A DNA stretch of 64,000 nt, taken from assembly GCA_964489955.1 (NCBI GenBank), contig CAZBAV010000003.1, forward strand, positions 1-64,000, given 5' to 3'. Below are positions 41,027 to 50,364 of the stretch, piece after piece. The translations under genes were made by a program, and so were the position numbers. Every line of letters begins with the position of its first letter. Positions within the stretch are counted from its first letter, which is position 1. Source of the DNA: Leadbetterella sp964489955. GTDB lineage: Bacteria; Bacteroidota; Bacteroidia; Cytophagales; Spirosomataceae. Under the pieces are notes generated by a model, which saw only the letters and a program-made list of their open reading frames with translations, made no database searches and was not told the DNA's origin.

Positions 41027-42583
41027 ATGAAAAAAATATTTTTATCCTTACTGCTGCTGCCCGCATTGGGAATGGCCCAAACGCAGGTGGGGTTTGTATA
41101 TGAAGATGCCAACGGAAACGGCAAAAAAGACCGCAAAGAAAAAGGTATTGCTGGTGTGGCTGTAACCAACGGTGTAGACGTGGTACAAACCGACGCTACC
41201 GGAAAGTATGAACTGCCAAAAGGTGACGACAACATTTTTTTTGTGATCAAGCCTGCAGATTATAAAATCCAAACGGACTCAAATAATCTTGCCAAATTCT
41301 TCCGAATTCATAAGCCAAAGGGCTCACCAGATTTCCAATACAAAGGCTCAGCACCAACCGGAGAGTTACCTGCTTCATTGGATTTTGCTTTAACTCCGCA
41401 GAAAGAAGACCGAAACTTCAAAGCCCTTATTTTTGGTGACCCTCAACCTTATACCCAACAGGAGATAGACTGGTTTCATCAAGCTGTAGTAAAAGAAGTA
41501 ACGGGTGTGCAGGGTATTGCCTTTGGTTTAAGCTTGGGAGATCTAGTTGGAGACGACCTCCTTCTGCATCACCCATATATAAAGGCGATTAAAGAAGTGG
41601 GCGTGCCGTGGTACAACCTTATGGGTAACCATGATATGAACTACGATGCCAAAGAAGATCACCTTTCAGACGAAACCTACGAAGCTAATTTTGGTCCAGC
41701 CAATTACGCCTTTAACTACGGAAATGCCCACTTCATTGTATTGGATGATATCCTTTATCCCAATCCGCGTGGAGGCAGCGGCTACTGGGGTGGTTTCAGA
41801 AAAGACCAACTGGACTTTGTAGAAAACAACCTCAAGTTTGTTCCAAAAGACAAACTAATTGTCTTGGCATTTCATATCCCTATTTTTGAAGAGGGAGGAG
41901 ACTCCTTTAGGGATGAAGACCGCCAAAGGCTGTTCGATATGTTGAAAGACTATACAAATGTGTTTAACATGTCTGCACACACTCACCTCCAAAGACAAAA
42001 CTTCTTTGGTAAGGAGGAGGGTTGGCTGGGTGCGAAACCCTGGCACGAGTACAATGCCGGAACTACTTCCGGTGACTGGTACTCCGGAGAACTGGATGCA
42101 AACGGAGTCCCTTTTTCTACAATGAGAGATGGTACTCCACGTGGTTATGCGTTTTTAAACATCAATGACAATAGTTATTCTATTGACTACAAGGTCACGG
42201 GCAAAGATCTTTCTTACCAAATGGAAATCTACGCACCAAAGGTTATTCCGGAAGGAAAGAGAACCAGTGCAAACATGTTTGTGAACTTCTTTATGGGACA
42301 CAAAGACAGCAAAGTAGAGTACCGCATAGATAACACCGAGTGGAGAACCATGGCTTTTGTGAGTGATGTGGACCCTTCATACCTAAACCTCCTCCACCGT
42401 TGGGATCATACAGAAAAGTTAATGCCAGGTCGCAGACCAAGCAATGGTGTAAAAAGCACGCACCTCTGGCGGGCGGGCTTCCCTGCCAACCTAAAAGAGG
42501 GCGGACACACTATTGAAATTAGAGCCAAAGACCTCTTTGGTAAAGAGCATTTTGGCAAAAAAAGCTTTAGAGTAGAGAAGTAA
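41027..42583 (+). CDS. Exported three-domain metallophosphoesterase (MetallophosN-Metallophos-MetallophosC)
   Basis: 518 aa. Signal peptide MKKIFLSLLLLPALGMAQ. The N-terminal domain (about 20-120) is B-repeat-like, with an Asp/Asn loop GFVYEDANGNGKKDRKEKG of the SdrD/MetallophosN kind that may bind calcium. The central calcineurin domain has IFGDPQPY, SLGDLVGDD, MGNHDMNYD, AFHIPIFE and SAHTHLQRQ, so all metal ligands are kept. A C-terminal beta domain (about 395-515) closes the protein. This layout is common next to SusCD pairs and phosphate-related genes in Bacteroidota, from family knowledge. Substrate unknown. Confidence 0.88.
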   Translation: MKKIFLSLLLLPALGMAQTQVGFVYEDANGNGKKDRKEKGIAGVAVTNGVDVVQTDATGKYELPKGDDNIFFVIKPADYKIQTDSNNLAKFFRIHKPKGSPDFQYKGSAPTGELPASLDFALTPQKEDRNFKALIFGDPQPYTQQEIDWFHQAVVKEVTGVQGIAFGLSLGDLVGDDLLLHHPYIKAIKEVGVPWYNLMGNHDMNYDAKEDHLSDETYEANFGPANYAFNYGNAHFIVLDDILYPNPRGGSGYWGGFRKDQLDFVENNLKFVPKDKLIVLAFHIPIFEEGGDSFRDEDRQRLFDMLKDYTNVFNMSAHTHLQRQNFFGKEEGWLGAKPWHEYNAGTTSGDWYSGELDANGVPFSTMRDGTPRGYAFLNINDNSYSIDYKVTGKDLSYQMEIYAPKVIPEGKRTSANMFVNFFMGHKDSKVEYRIDNTEWRTMAFVSDVDPSYLNLLHRWDHTEKLMPGRRPSNGVKSTHLWRAGFPANLKEGGHTIEIRAKDLFGKEHFGKKSFRVEK

Positions 42584-42590
42584 TATAAAC

Positions 42591-42636
42591 TTGTCCGGGA
42601 GTTTACAGAGAATGTGTAATCCCGGACAAACTTTTC
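42591..42636. terminator. Bidirectional terminator between phosphoesterase and PBP4 genes
   Basis: 10-bp perfect stem TTGTCCGGGA/TCCCGGACAA with an inner 5-bp stem (TTACA/TGTAA), followed by ACTTTTC. It lies between two convergent stop codons (42583 plus and 42649 minus), so it can serve both. Confidence 0.7.
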
Positions 42637-42648
42637 GTATTAATTCAG

Positions 42649-43911
42649 TCAATAATTCTCCCGCACCCACTGCATAAGCTCCATCGTTTTTTGTCCATTA
42701 CTGGCCACAGTCCCAGCAAAGTTATTACGCATTACGCTATATGTAAGTACCCTGCCTTTTTTTGTGATGATATAACCTGACTCATTATAAACGCCTCCCA
42801 TTGAGCCTGTTTTTGCAAAAACATAAGGCGTTTCTGCTTTGTATTTATTCCGTAAGGTTCCAGCCTTCCCTCCTATTGACATCAGAGAGAAAACTCTTTC
42901 TTCTGGAAACTCCTTATATAGTTTATCTAAAACTCCAACCATCATTTTGGGACTAAACAGGTTATATCTTGATAAACCGGAACCATCCCTCCACTTGTAC
43001 TCCACCTCTGCGTCTTGCAAGAACCACTTACTAAGATTTTCTATACTCCTGCTGGAAGAAATTGTGTCTGAATATTGTCCGCCTGCCAACAGCAAAAGCT
43101 GCTCCGCCAGAAGGTTATCAGACTGCTGCATCATTTTTCTGAAAACGGTATCCACAGGATGGCTGAACGCTGTTTTTAGCGGTTCCGTTATTTCAAAATC
43201 CTTATAATCAACGGATCTCCCTATTGCTCCCGAAAGCAAGCTTGCAGTAAGCTGTATACTAGTCTTAAATGGGATTTCCTGTGAAAATCTAGCTCCTCGA
43301 TTTGCCTTCTTATTGGCAAAAAAAGTATTGTCCCATTGGTTTCTTTGTAGGTTTCCATTCGGGCTTGACCCATCTTTAATTGCATTGGCAAAATACCCTG
43401 GACTTACATTTAAAAACCCCTCTTTTAAAGAAGCTCTAAGGACGTTTCCATAAACAGGTAAAGGCGAAATCTCTGCTTGGTAATAATCTGCATAATCGTC
43501 CCAAGCCCAACCCACTCCATATGAATTCTGTGCAAAGTTTTGATCCGAAATAATCACCGTTTTTGCTGTTTTTAATAGTTCCAAAGCCTTACTTTCTGCA
43601 AAGTCTGGATGTAATAACGTAGGGTCTCCTGTTCCCAGAACAAAAAGGCTATCGTTTCTTCTGAAATACTTAAAAGCAGGAATACTGTCGCCCAAGGCTT
43701 TTAATCCTGTATATAAGGTAATAATCTTGGTGTTAGAAGCGGGTACAAAGTTCTTGCCCTCATTATGAGCACATATCACTTTCCCGGTTTTGGTATCCTT
43801 TATGTACACCCCCACCATAGAGTGGTCTTCTGTGAGTTGAGGTTTAAGTTTTGCTGTCTTACAAGAAACCAATGAAAAAATTGCAAAAACTAAAACTAGT
43901 CCGTTTTTCAT
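42649..43911 (-). CDS. D-alanyl-D-alanine carboxypeptidase/endopeptidase, PBP4 type (peptidase S13)
   Basis: 420 aa from the ATG at 43911, which yields a lipoprotein signal (MKNGLVLVFAIFSLVSC, Cys17); upstream codons are not needed. Active-site motifs are SxxK in PASNTKIITLYTG, SxN in QQSDNLLAEQL and KTG in FAKTGSMGGVYNESGY. It should trim or cleave peptidoglycan peptides in the periplasm, anchored by its lipid. It is divergent from the HGSNAT-like gene with only 42 bp between starts. Confidence 0.9.
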   Translation of the reverse strand: MKNGLVLVFAIFSLVSCKTAKLKPQLTEDHSMVGVYIKDTKTGKVICAHNEGKNFVPASNTKIITLYTGLKALGDSIPAFKYFRRNDSLFVLGTGDPTLLHPDFAESKALELLKTAKTVIISDQNFAQNSYGVGWAWDDYADYYQAEISPLPVYGNVLRASLKEGFLNVSPGYFANAIKDGSSPNGNLQRNQWDNTFFANKKANRGARFSQEIPFKTSIQLTASLLSGAIGRSVDYKDFEITEPLKTAFSHPVDTVFRKMMQQSDNLLAEQLLLLAGGQYSDTISSSRSIENLSKWFLQDAEVEYKWRDGSGLSRYNLFSPKMMVGVLDKLYKEFPEERVFSLMSIGGKAGTLRNKYKAETPYVFAKTGSMGGVYNESGYIITKKGRVLTYSVMRNNFAGTVASNGQKTMELMQWVRENY

Positions 43912-43953
43912 TACCAAAAGTATTATATTGTAGAGCAATTTCAGATTAAAATA

Positions 43954-45189
43954 TTGGAAAAACAAAGGATAGTTTCGTTAGATGTTTTCAGGGGTGCCAC
44001 TATGGTTCTTATGATACTGGTAAATAACCCAGGTAGCTGGGATAATGTTTATGCTCCTCTTCTTCATGCCGACTGGCACGGCTGTACACCTACCGACCTC
44101 GTGTTTCCATTCTTTGTTTTTGCTATGGGTATGGCTATGCCATTTGCCAATGAGGAGCCTTTTTCCAAAACCCTTTTATTAAAAACCCTTACTCGTTCGC
44201 TTCGTATTATATCCTTAGGATTATTTCTCAATTTCTTTTCCCTTATCACGTGGGAAGGTGCTGGAGGCATTCCGCTTTTATTGGTTCGGATGGTAGTAAC
44301 GGTAGCCGTTGGATATATCTTACTAGGCAAATTTAGCCCAATGTTCAAGCTCTGGTCCTCAATTGCCCTTTTGGCTGTTATGCTGGGTTTAGCGTTTAGT
44401 GGTATGGAGCATTTTGCAAACGTGCGTATCCCCGGAGTCCTACAAAGACTAGGCTTAGTTTACTTTTTTGCGGCCCTAATCCATTATTTACTACCTTTTA
44501 AATCCCAATTTGGTTTCTCGGCTATTTTGCTTTTAGGATATTATTTACTTCTGGCCTTCGTACCCACACCGGGAACTGGCATAGTTGGTTTTGAAAAAGG
44601 GGCAAATATAGCGGCTTGGGTAGATGCCCAAGTACTAGGTAACCATGTCTGGAGTTCCTCTAAACCCTGGGATCCAGAAGGCGTCCTAAGTACTTTGCCT
44701 GCCATTGTTTCTTGTTTAATGGGTGTTTGGGCAGGTAGACTTTTCAAGCAAGGTAGTGGTTTTAATGTATTACTGCCTGTAGGTATAGGTTTCCTCTTAT
44801 GTGGACTCATTTGGGCACAATATTTCCCTCTTAATAAGCCTCTCTGGAGCAGTTCCTATGTTCTGTATACCTCTGGTTTGGCTTTGCTTATCTGCAGCCT
44901 GTTTTCTTTCCTTTTCGATGGGAAGAAAAGCAACCCCATATCCTCATTTTTTACTATGTGGGGCGTTAATCCCATATTTGTATTTTTTGGAGCAGGAATA
45001 ATCCCCCGGGCAATAAACATGATCTCTATAAATGAAAAACCAGCTTTAACGGCTCTATACAAAGACGTACTATCTCCCCTGTTCTCTGAGCCCAAAATGG
45101 CGTCCCTTAGTTTTGCCATCTTAAATGTACTTTTCTGGACTTTGGTTCTGCTGTTTTTGAAAAGAAAAAGCATAGTTGTTAAGGTATAA
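43954..45189 (+). CDS. Heparan-alpha-glucosaminide N-acetyltransferase-like membrane protein (HGSNAT/NagX-like)
   Basis: 411 aa, about ten to eleven membrane helices. The conserved N-terminus RIVSLDVFRGATMVLMILVNN and HADWHGCTPTDLVFPFFVFAMGMA, with H38/H42 in the catalytic loop region, mark the HGSNAT_cat/DUF5009 family of transmembrane acyltransferases. Because LDVFRG is conserved, the start must be the TTG at 43954: the next ATG (residue 17) would delete part of the motif and no upstream ATG is in frame. The acyl acceptor is probably an amino sugar, possibly peptidoglycan- or chitin-derived, which would fit the PBP4 neighbour; that is inference. Confidence 0.87.
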   Translation: MEKQRIVSLDVFRGATMVLMILVNNPGSWDNVYAPLLHADWHGCTPTDLVFPFFVFAMGMAMPFANEEPFSKTLLLKTLTRSLRIISLGLFLNFFSLITWEGAGGIPLLLVRMVVTVAVGYILLGKFSPMFKLWSSIALLAVMLGLAFSGMEHFANVRIPGVLQRLGLVYFFAALIHYLLPFKSQFGFSAILLLGYYLLLAFVPTPGTGIVGFEKGANIAAWVDAQVLGNHVWSSSKPWDPEGVLSTLPAIVSCLMGVWAGRLFKQGSGFNVLLPVGIGFLLCGLIWAQYFPLNKPLWSSSYVLYTSGLALLICSLFSFLFDGKKSNPISSFFTMWGVNPIFVFFGAGIIPRAINMISINEKPALTALYKDVLSPLFSEPKMASLSFAILNVLFWTLVLLFLKRKSIVVKV

Positions 45190-45242
45190 TAAACTTATTC
45201 GGTTTACTATACGTTTATGTAAAGTATGTTTTTTTGGGACAA

Positions 45243-46862
45243 ATGGAATATAAAAATAGTAAAAGATCAATCTCTCTTCCTCTTGTAATTTCTATCTCAC
45301 TGGCAGCTGGGATGTTCATCGGACATAAGTTTTTTGGCTCATCCTCTCCGGTTTCGGGTGGCTCGGGCTTAGGTACTAAATACAAAGAGGTACTAATGAA
45401 CATCCAAAAAAGCTATGTAGATGAGGTAAATATAGACTCCCTAGAAACTTATGGCCTAGAGAAAATGCTGGAAAAACTAGACCCGCACACCGCTCTGTTA
45501 CCTCCACAAGAGGCCGAGTTAGCAAGTGCAGACCTAGGTACTGGTTTTGATGGCATTGGTGTAGAGTTTAATATTTACAATGACTCTTTGCACGTAATAT
45601 CACCCCTATCCGGTGGCCCATCTGAGGCAATAGGCATAAAGGCTGGTGACATTATCCTGAAAGCAGACACAATAGTACTTACAGGAAAAAAACTCAACTC
45701 TAATGTGGTTTTTAAAAGCCTGAGAGGTCCAAGAGGTTCTAATGTAAAACTACTTGTTAAAAGAAAAGGTGCATCTAAATTGATGACTTTTAACGTAAAA
45801 AGGGATAAAATACCTACGTTTTCTGTTGATGCTGCTTATATGATGGACAAAAACACTGGCTACATAAAAATAAACCGTTTCTCAGAAAACACATACGAGG
45901 AGTTTAGACAATATCTTAAGACCCTTAAAGGTCAGGGAATGACCAAACTTATGCTTGACCTTCGTGATAACCCGGGTGGTTATCTGGATAGAGCCACAGA
46001 CATGGTTGATGAAATGCTTGGTGGAGATGGTGTAATCGTGTATACCAAAGGTAAAGACAAAGCAAACAATTACGAAGTAAAGGCCAGAAACCCGGGTATT
46101 TTTGAGAATGGAAAAATTGTTATCCTGGTAAACGAAGGTTCAGCTTCGGCATCAGAAATAGTGAGTGGTGCATTACAAGATTATGATAGGGCCACTATTG
46201 TTGGTCGTCGTACTTTCGGTAAGGGTCTTGTACAAGCCCCTATAAAACTGTCTGATGGATCAGAACTACGCTTAACTATTTCTAGGTATTATATCCCAAG
46301 CGGTAGAAGCATACAAAGACCTTATGAAAAAGGTAACCAAATGGGGTATTATGAAGATGTAGTAGAACGCTATAACCACCAAGAAATGTTTGTGGCAGAC
46401 AGCATCCGAAACGACAAGAGTCTGAAGTACAAAACCAAAGGCGGCAAAGTCGTTTATGGTGGTGGCGGTATCACTCCAGATATCTTTGTACCTCAAGACA
46501 CCGCCTATTATACTGAGTACCTTATAGATCTGTTTTCTAAAAATATATTCAGGGAATTTGCCCTAAGTTACTCTACCCAACATGGCGAAGAGCTAAAGAA
46601 AAAAGGATTTCCTGTTTACTTACAGAACTTTAAGATATCAGATGCTATTTTGGCCGACTTTAATGCCCTTGCCATAAGAAACAAAGCAAAATACTCAGAC
46701 AAAGGTTTCCAGAAGTCCAAAGCTTATATGCAAGAATACCTGAAAGCCCTAATAGCCCGCAACATCTGGAAAAGCAATGGCTTAAGTAACGAGTACTTCC
46801 AGGTACTTAATCAAAATGACCCTATGGTCAAGGCAGGAATATCTGCCTTTACAAAACCATAA
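45243..46862 (+). CDS. S41 family carboxyl-terminal processing peptidase (CtpA-like)
   Basis: 539 aa from the ATG at 45243; a TTG 9 nt upstream is less likely. An N-terminal anchor (about 11-30) precedes a PDZ domain (about 80-170, GIGVEFNIYNDSLHVISPLSGGPS and GIKAGDIILKAD) and the S41 core: LDLRDNPGGYLDRA, VNEGSASASEIVSGAL with catalytic S302 and RRTFGKGLVQ with K327, 25 residues apart as in B. subtilis CtpB. A long C-terminal extension (about 410-539) is typical of Bacteroidota members. It cleaves periplasmic proteins, often at hydrophobic C-termini. It lies 53 bp behind the HGSNAT-like gene. Confidence 0.93.
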   Translation: MEYKNSKRSISLPLVISISLAAGMFIGHKFFGSSSPVSGGSGLGTKYKEVLMNIQKSYVDEVNIDSLETYGLEKMLEKLDPHTALLPPQEAELASADLGTGFDGIGVEFNIYNDSLHVISPLSGGPSEAIGIKAGDIILKADTIVLTGKKLNSNVVFKSLRGPRGSNVKLLVKRKGASKLMTFNVKRDKIPTFSVDAAYMMDKNTGYIKINRFSENTYEEFRQYLKTLKGQGMTKLMLDLRDNPGGYLDRATDMVDEMLGGDGVIVYTKGKDKANNYEVKARNPGIFENGKIVILVNEGSASASEIVSGALQDYDRATIVGRRTFGKGLVQAPIKLSDGSELRLTISRYYIPSGRSIQRPYEKGNQMGYYEDVVERYNHQEMFVADSIRNDKSLKYKTKGGKVVYGGGGITPDIFVPQDTAYYTEYLIDLFSKNIFREFALSYSTQHGEELKKKGFPVYLQNFKISDAILADFNALAIRNKAKYSDKGFQKSKAYMQEYLKALIARNIWKSNGLSNEYFQVLNQNDPMVKAGISAFTKP

Positions 46863-46877
46863 ACAGGTTGGTTTTTT
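46853..46877 (+). terminator. Hairpin over the stop codon of the S41 peptidase
   Basis: 7-bp stem AAAACCA/TGGTTTT with a 9-nt loop containing the TAA region, followed by continued T residues to 46877. It is weak (AT-rich), so termination may be partial. Confidence 0.45.
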
Positions 46878-46980
46878 AAGCTATTTTTCGTCTACAGATT
46901 TATCTCTTTTCTCGTTTACAACTTCGGGAAAACAGATATTATTTGTAAATTGGTTGGTTATACTAACTTAACCGTACCAA

Positions 46981-49389
46981 ATGAAAAAACTTATTGCAAT
47001 TATGCTATTGGGTTGGGGCTTCTTCCCTACCCTGGCCCAAGAAAATTTAGAGTACCAAAAACCACCCAAGGAAATCCTTGACTTGGTAGATTATGAGCGA
47101 CCACCCGCCGTATCTATGAACTCAAAAAAAGAGTACATGCTCTTAAGTTACCGAAACACCTACAAGACCCTAGATGACCTAAACCAAGAGGAGGTAAAAC
47201 TGGGAGGACTAAGAATTAACCCTCTTACCAACATATCTAGTACGGTGACATATCTAAACAATATTAAACTCCGCAAAGTAAAAGATACTCAGGAAATACA
47301 AGTAAAGGGCCTACCTCAAAACCCAAATATTACTAACCTGACCTGGTCTCCAGATGAAACAAAAATAGCATTCACTATCACAGCAGCTAAAGGAGTAGAA
47401 CTTTGGTTATTAGACGTGGCTACTGCTACCGCAAAGAAAGTTGGCACAGGTTTTTTAAATGCAAATTTGGGTAATCCTATAAGTTGGTATCGTGATAGCA
47501 AACGACTATTGGTAAAATACCTCCCAGCCAACAGAAAGGCTCTTATAGATACAAAAGTAAGTCTGCCAAGCGGTCCGGTAATCTCTACTGCAGACGGAAA
47601 GGTTTCTCAAAACCGCACGTACCAGGATTTGCTTAAGAACCCTACCGATGAGGCTAATTTTGAAACCCTTATTACATCCGAAATATTTACAGTAGACTTT
47701 ACTGGCAAAAAAACAATTTTCCTGCCAGCAGGACTATATACAGACGAGTCGTTTTCTCCAGATGGTAACTATGTTATGGTATCTACTGTAGAAAAACCGT
47801 TTTCATACATTGTTCCGCTTAACCGTTTTCCTAACAAAAGCACCGTATACAATGCAAGTGGTAAAGTAGTAAAAGTGGTAAACGAAGTTCCCTTGAGCGA
47901 AATAATGCCTAAAGGTTTCAATGCCGTAAGAACAGGTAAAAGAAACATGAATTGGAGACCTGACGAACCCGCTACTTTAGTATATGTAGAGGCTCTAGAC
48001 GGTGGAGATCCTGCAAAGAAGGTAGATTATAGGGACGAAGTTTTCACTTGGAAAGCCCCTTTTTCTGCCGCTGCTACATCATTGGTAAAAACCCAACAGC
48101 GGTACGGAGGTATCTCTTGGGGTAATGAAAAACTGGCTATTTTAAGTGACTCCTGGTATGACACACGTAGCACCAGAACTTTCGTTTTCGACCCATCTTC
48201 TAAAGCTGAACCAAGACTAATTTGGGACAGAAACTCGCAAGATATTTACTCCAACCCAGGCCGTTTTGAGACTACAAAAAACCAATATGGTAGATATGTA
48301 GTGGCAGTAGAAGATGGTAAAAGCTTCCTTATTGGAGCCGGCCACAGTAAAGAAGGACAGTTTCCTTTTATAGATGAACTTGACTGGAACACTCTTAAGA
48401 CCAACAGGCTGTACCAATCTGCCTACACAGACAAGCTAGAGACTATACAGTCTATAGAAGACTTTAAAAATGGAGAAGTTTTGGTGATGTTACAATCTGC
48501 CACGGAATATCCTAACTATTACCTGCGTAATATCAAGAAAAGGATAGCTCCTGTACAAATCACGCATTTCAAAAGTCCGTTTGCTGGACTTGAGAACCTA
48601 AGCAAAGAAGTAATAAAGTATAAGAGAAAAGATGGTGTGGAACTTTCTGGTACACTTTATCTACCTGCCGGATATGATAAAACTAAGAAAGAGAAGCTTC
48701 CTCTTTTGATTTGGGCTTACCCAAGAGAATTCAAGGATGCCAGCAGTGCCAGCCAGTCTACCCATAATCCTAACCAATTTACCTTCCCATCATATGGTTC
48801 TTTTGTTTTCTGGGCTACAAGAGGTTATGCCGTTCTTGATGATGCCGCTTTCCCAATTGTAGGAGAAGGAACTACTGAACCGAATGACACTTTTGTGGAG
48901 CAACTGGTAGCCAATGGTGAGGCCGCTATAAAGGCCGTAGATGATTTGGGCTATATAGACCCTAAACGTGTAGGCGTGGGCGGACACTCTTATGGTGCGT
49001 TTATGACTGCCAACCTACTAACTCATTCAGATTTGTTTGCGGTGGGAATAGCAAGAAGCGGAGCCTACAACCGTACACTTACTCCGTTTGGTTTCCAAAG
49101 TGAGCAACGTAATTACTGGGATGTACCAGAGGTGTACTCTAGAATGTCTCCTTTTATGAATGCACATAAGATGAAAACTCCTATGTTACTAGTGCATGGC
49201 GAGGCAGACAACAACCCTGGTACTTTCACCCTCCAGACAGAGCGGTACTTCCAGGCTCTTAAGGGCCTAGGAGCTCCAACCAGAATGGTCATTTTACCAA
49301 AAGAAAGCCATGGTTATGCTGCTAAAGAAAACATCTTGCATTTACTATGGGAAACCAACGAATATTTAGATAAGTATTTGAAGAAGTAA
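46981..49389 (+). CDS. S9 family peptidase (prolyl oligopeptidase / glutamyl endopeptidase-like)
   Basis: 802 aa. Signal peptide MKKLIAIMLLGWGFFPTLAQ. A beta-propeller domain (about 40-540) with WSPDETKIAFTIT-type repeats precedes an alpha/beta-hydrolase domain (about 550-802). The nucleophile lies in GGHSYGAFMTANLL, the aspartate in LLVHGEADNNPGT and the histidine in PKESHGYAA. The wording resembles plant chloroplast glutamyl endopeptidase (CGEP)-like S9 enzymes as well as other S9 peptidases, so the P1 preference may be acidic rather than proline; this is uncertain. It should act in the periplasm on short peptides. A strong terminator follows. Confidence 0.9.
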   Translation: MKKLIAIMLLGWGFFPTLAQENLEYQKPPKEILDLVDYERPPAVSMNSKKEYMLLSYRNTYKTLDDLNQEEVKLGGLRINPLTNISSTVTYLNNIKLRKVKDTQEIQVKGLPQNPNITNLTWSPDETKIAFTITAAKGVELWLLDVATATAKKVGTGFLNANLGNPISWYRDSKRLLVKYLPANRKALIDTKVSLPSGPVISTADGKVSQNRTYQDLLKNPTDEANFETLITSEIFTVDFTGKKTIFLPAGLYTDESFSPDGNYVMVSTVEKPFSYIVPLNRFPNKSTVYNASGKVVKVVNEVPLSEIMPKGFNAVRTGKRNMNWRPDEPATLVYVEALDGGDPAKKVDYRDEVFTWKAPFSAAATSLVKTQQRYGGISWGNEKLAILSDSWYDTRSTRTFVFDPSSKAEPRLIWDRNSQDIYSNPGRFETTKNQYGRYVVAVEDGKSFLIGAGHSKEGQFPFIDELDWNTLKTNRLYQSAYTDKLETIQSIEDFKNGEVLVMLQSATEYPNYYLRNIKKRIAPVQITHFKSPFAGLENLSKEVIKYKRKDGVELSGTLYLPAGYDKTKKEKLPLLIWAYPREFKDASSASQSTHNPNQFTFPSYGSFVFWATRGYAVLDDAAFPIVGEGTTEPNDTFVEQLVANGEAAIKAVDDLGYIDPKRVGVGGHSYGAFMTANLLTHSDLFAVGIARSGAYNRTLTPFGFQSEQRNYWDVPEVYSRMSPFMNAHKMKTPMLLVHGEADNNPGTFTLQTERYFQALKGLGAPTRMVILPKESHGYAAKENILHLLWETNEYLDKYLKK

Positions 49390-49394
49390 TACTT

Positions 49395-49445
49395 GCCACG
49401 GGTTCACGAATCATAATGATTTGTGCATTCGTGGCTATTTTTTTT
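49395..49445 (+). terminator. Terminator after the S9 peptidase gene
   Basis: GCCACG pairs with CGTGGC (49395-49400 and 49430-49435) around a region with an additional inner pairing (CACGAATCAT/ATGATTTGTG), followed by eight T residues. It begins 5 bp after the stop codon. Confidence 0.78.
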
Positions 49446-49476
49446 CTTGTCTATTCAATTTAATCCAAACTTTTAA

Positions 49477-49484
49477 TAGTTTTG
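49477..49484 (+). promoter_or_regulatory. Candidate -7 element for the DUF3467 gene
   Basis: TAGTTTTG is a full TAnnTTTG match. A start of transcription near 49490 would exclude the ATG at 49488 and favour the one at 49503. The -33 region is not convincing. Confidence 0.4.
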
Positions 49485-49502
49485 GGAATGAAACAGAAAA
49501 AG

Positions 49503-49808
49503 ATGGAAGACGAAAACCAAATAAATATTGAGCTTTCGGAGGAAATAGCAGAGGGAGTTTACGCCAATTTGGCTATGATAGCCCACTCAAATAGTGAGTT
49601 CGTGGTAGATTTTATACGTCTGATGCCAGGAGTTCCAAAAGCAAAAGTAAAATCACGTATTATACTTACGCCTGAACACGCCCAAAGGTTATTGTTTGCC
49701 CTGCAAGACAATATCAGAAAGTATGAAGAGAGCTTTGGTGAGATTAGGCAATCAAACGAGCCTGTCCCGTTTCCGATGAATTTTGGTGGCCCAATTGGCG
49801 AAGCATAA
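49503..49808 (+). CDS. DUF3467 family protein
   Basis: 101 aa from the ATG at 49503; another in-frame ATG at 49488 would add five residues. The protein is almost entirely the DUF3467 domain: INIELSEEIAEGVYANLAMI, HSNSEFVVDFIRLMPGVPKA and KVKSRIILTPEHAQRLLFALQ are the recurring phrases of this short cytoplasmic family, common in Bacteroidota. Function is unknown; in my recollection members are conserved single-gene units. A terminator follows at 49829-49862. Confidence 0.9.
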   Translation: MEDENQINIELSEEIAEGVYANLAMIAHSNSEFVVDFIRLMPGVPKAKVKSRIILTPEHAQRLLFALQDNIRKYEESFGEIRQSNEPVPFPMNFGGPIGEA

Positions 49809-49828
49809 AACAAGATAACGTTCTAGAT

Positions 49829-49862
49829 AGGTAGGTTGTCTTTACGGGCAACCTACTTTTTT
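49829..49862 (+). terminator. Terminator after the DUF3467 gene
   Basis: Stem GTAGGTTG/CAACCTAC (8 bp, extendable by TC/GG) with a 10-nt loop and a run of six T residues, 22 bp after the stop. Confidence 0.88.
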
Positions 49863-49932
49863 ATATTTCCACACAAAAAAGTAGGCCTATAACAAAGCCT
49901 AATAAATATGTATCTATTAAATCATTAAACCT

Positions 49933-50364
49933 ATGACCCGGTTTTTTCAAAAGGAAACTAAGCTAAAAGCTCGCAAAAGAGGCTTCCATCTAATCACCGA
50001 AGAGATATTAAAGTCTCTCCCGGAAATCTCTAAAATAACTGTAGGCATGTTACACGTTTTTATCAAGCATACCTCGGCTAGCTTAACCATAAATGAAAAC
50101 TTTGATCCTTCGGTACGAGCAGATTTCGAGCGGCACTTTAACCACTCCATTCCAGAAAATGCTCCTTACTACGAACACAACTATGAGGGTTCAGACGATA
50201 TGCCTGCCCACTTAAAATCATCTACTTTGGGGAGTTCTGTACAAATACCCATCTCTGAAGGCAAGCCACTTATGGGTCGCTGGCAAGGCATTTACCTAGG
50301 CGAACACCGCAATTATGATACGGGCAGAAAGATAGTGGTTACTGCCTGGGGGGAGGTGGAGTAA
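49933..50364 (+). CDS. yjbQ: YjbQ / UPF0047 family protein (secondary thiamine-phosphate synthase type)
   Basis: 143 aa, the usual length. The motifs KHTSASLTINENFDPSVRAD, YEHNYEGSDDMPAHLKSSTLG and MGRWQGIYLGEHR are hallmarks of the UPF0047 family, whose members are annotated as secondary thiamine-phosphate synthases on the strength of weak complementation activity; the true function remains uncertain. It is a small cytoplasmic trimer-forming fold. It follows a terminator and precedes a 298-bp gap. Confidence 0.92.
   Translation: MTRFFQKETKLKARKRGFHLITEEILKSLPEISKITVGMLHVFIKHTSASLTINENFDPSVRADFERHFNHSIPENAPYYEHNYEGSDDMPAHLKSSTLGSSVQIPISEGKPLMGRWQGIYLGEHRNYDTGRKIVVTAWGEVE

Noticed and set aside
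42591..42636. Hairpin between convergent genes as a REP-like mobile repeat
   Set aside because: It has terminator geometry with T residues and a sensible position; no second copy was noticed in the window.
49852..49885. The T-rich arm of the DUF3467 terminator can also pair with AAAAAAGTAGG downstream
   Set aside because: The competing arm is transcribed after the U-tract, so it could not prevent termination; treated as coincidence or part of a symmetrical terminator.
49863..49932. Possible TPP riboswitch before yjbQ, given its thiamine-related name
   Set aside because: The gap is only about 70 nt and lacks the conserved THI-box sequences (CTGAGA, ACCTGATC); the family name itself rests on weak evidence.
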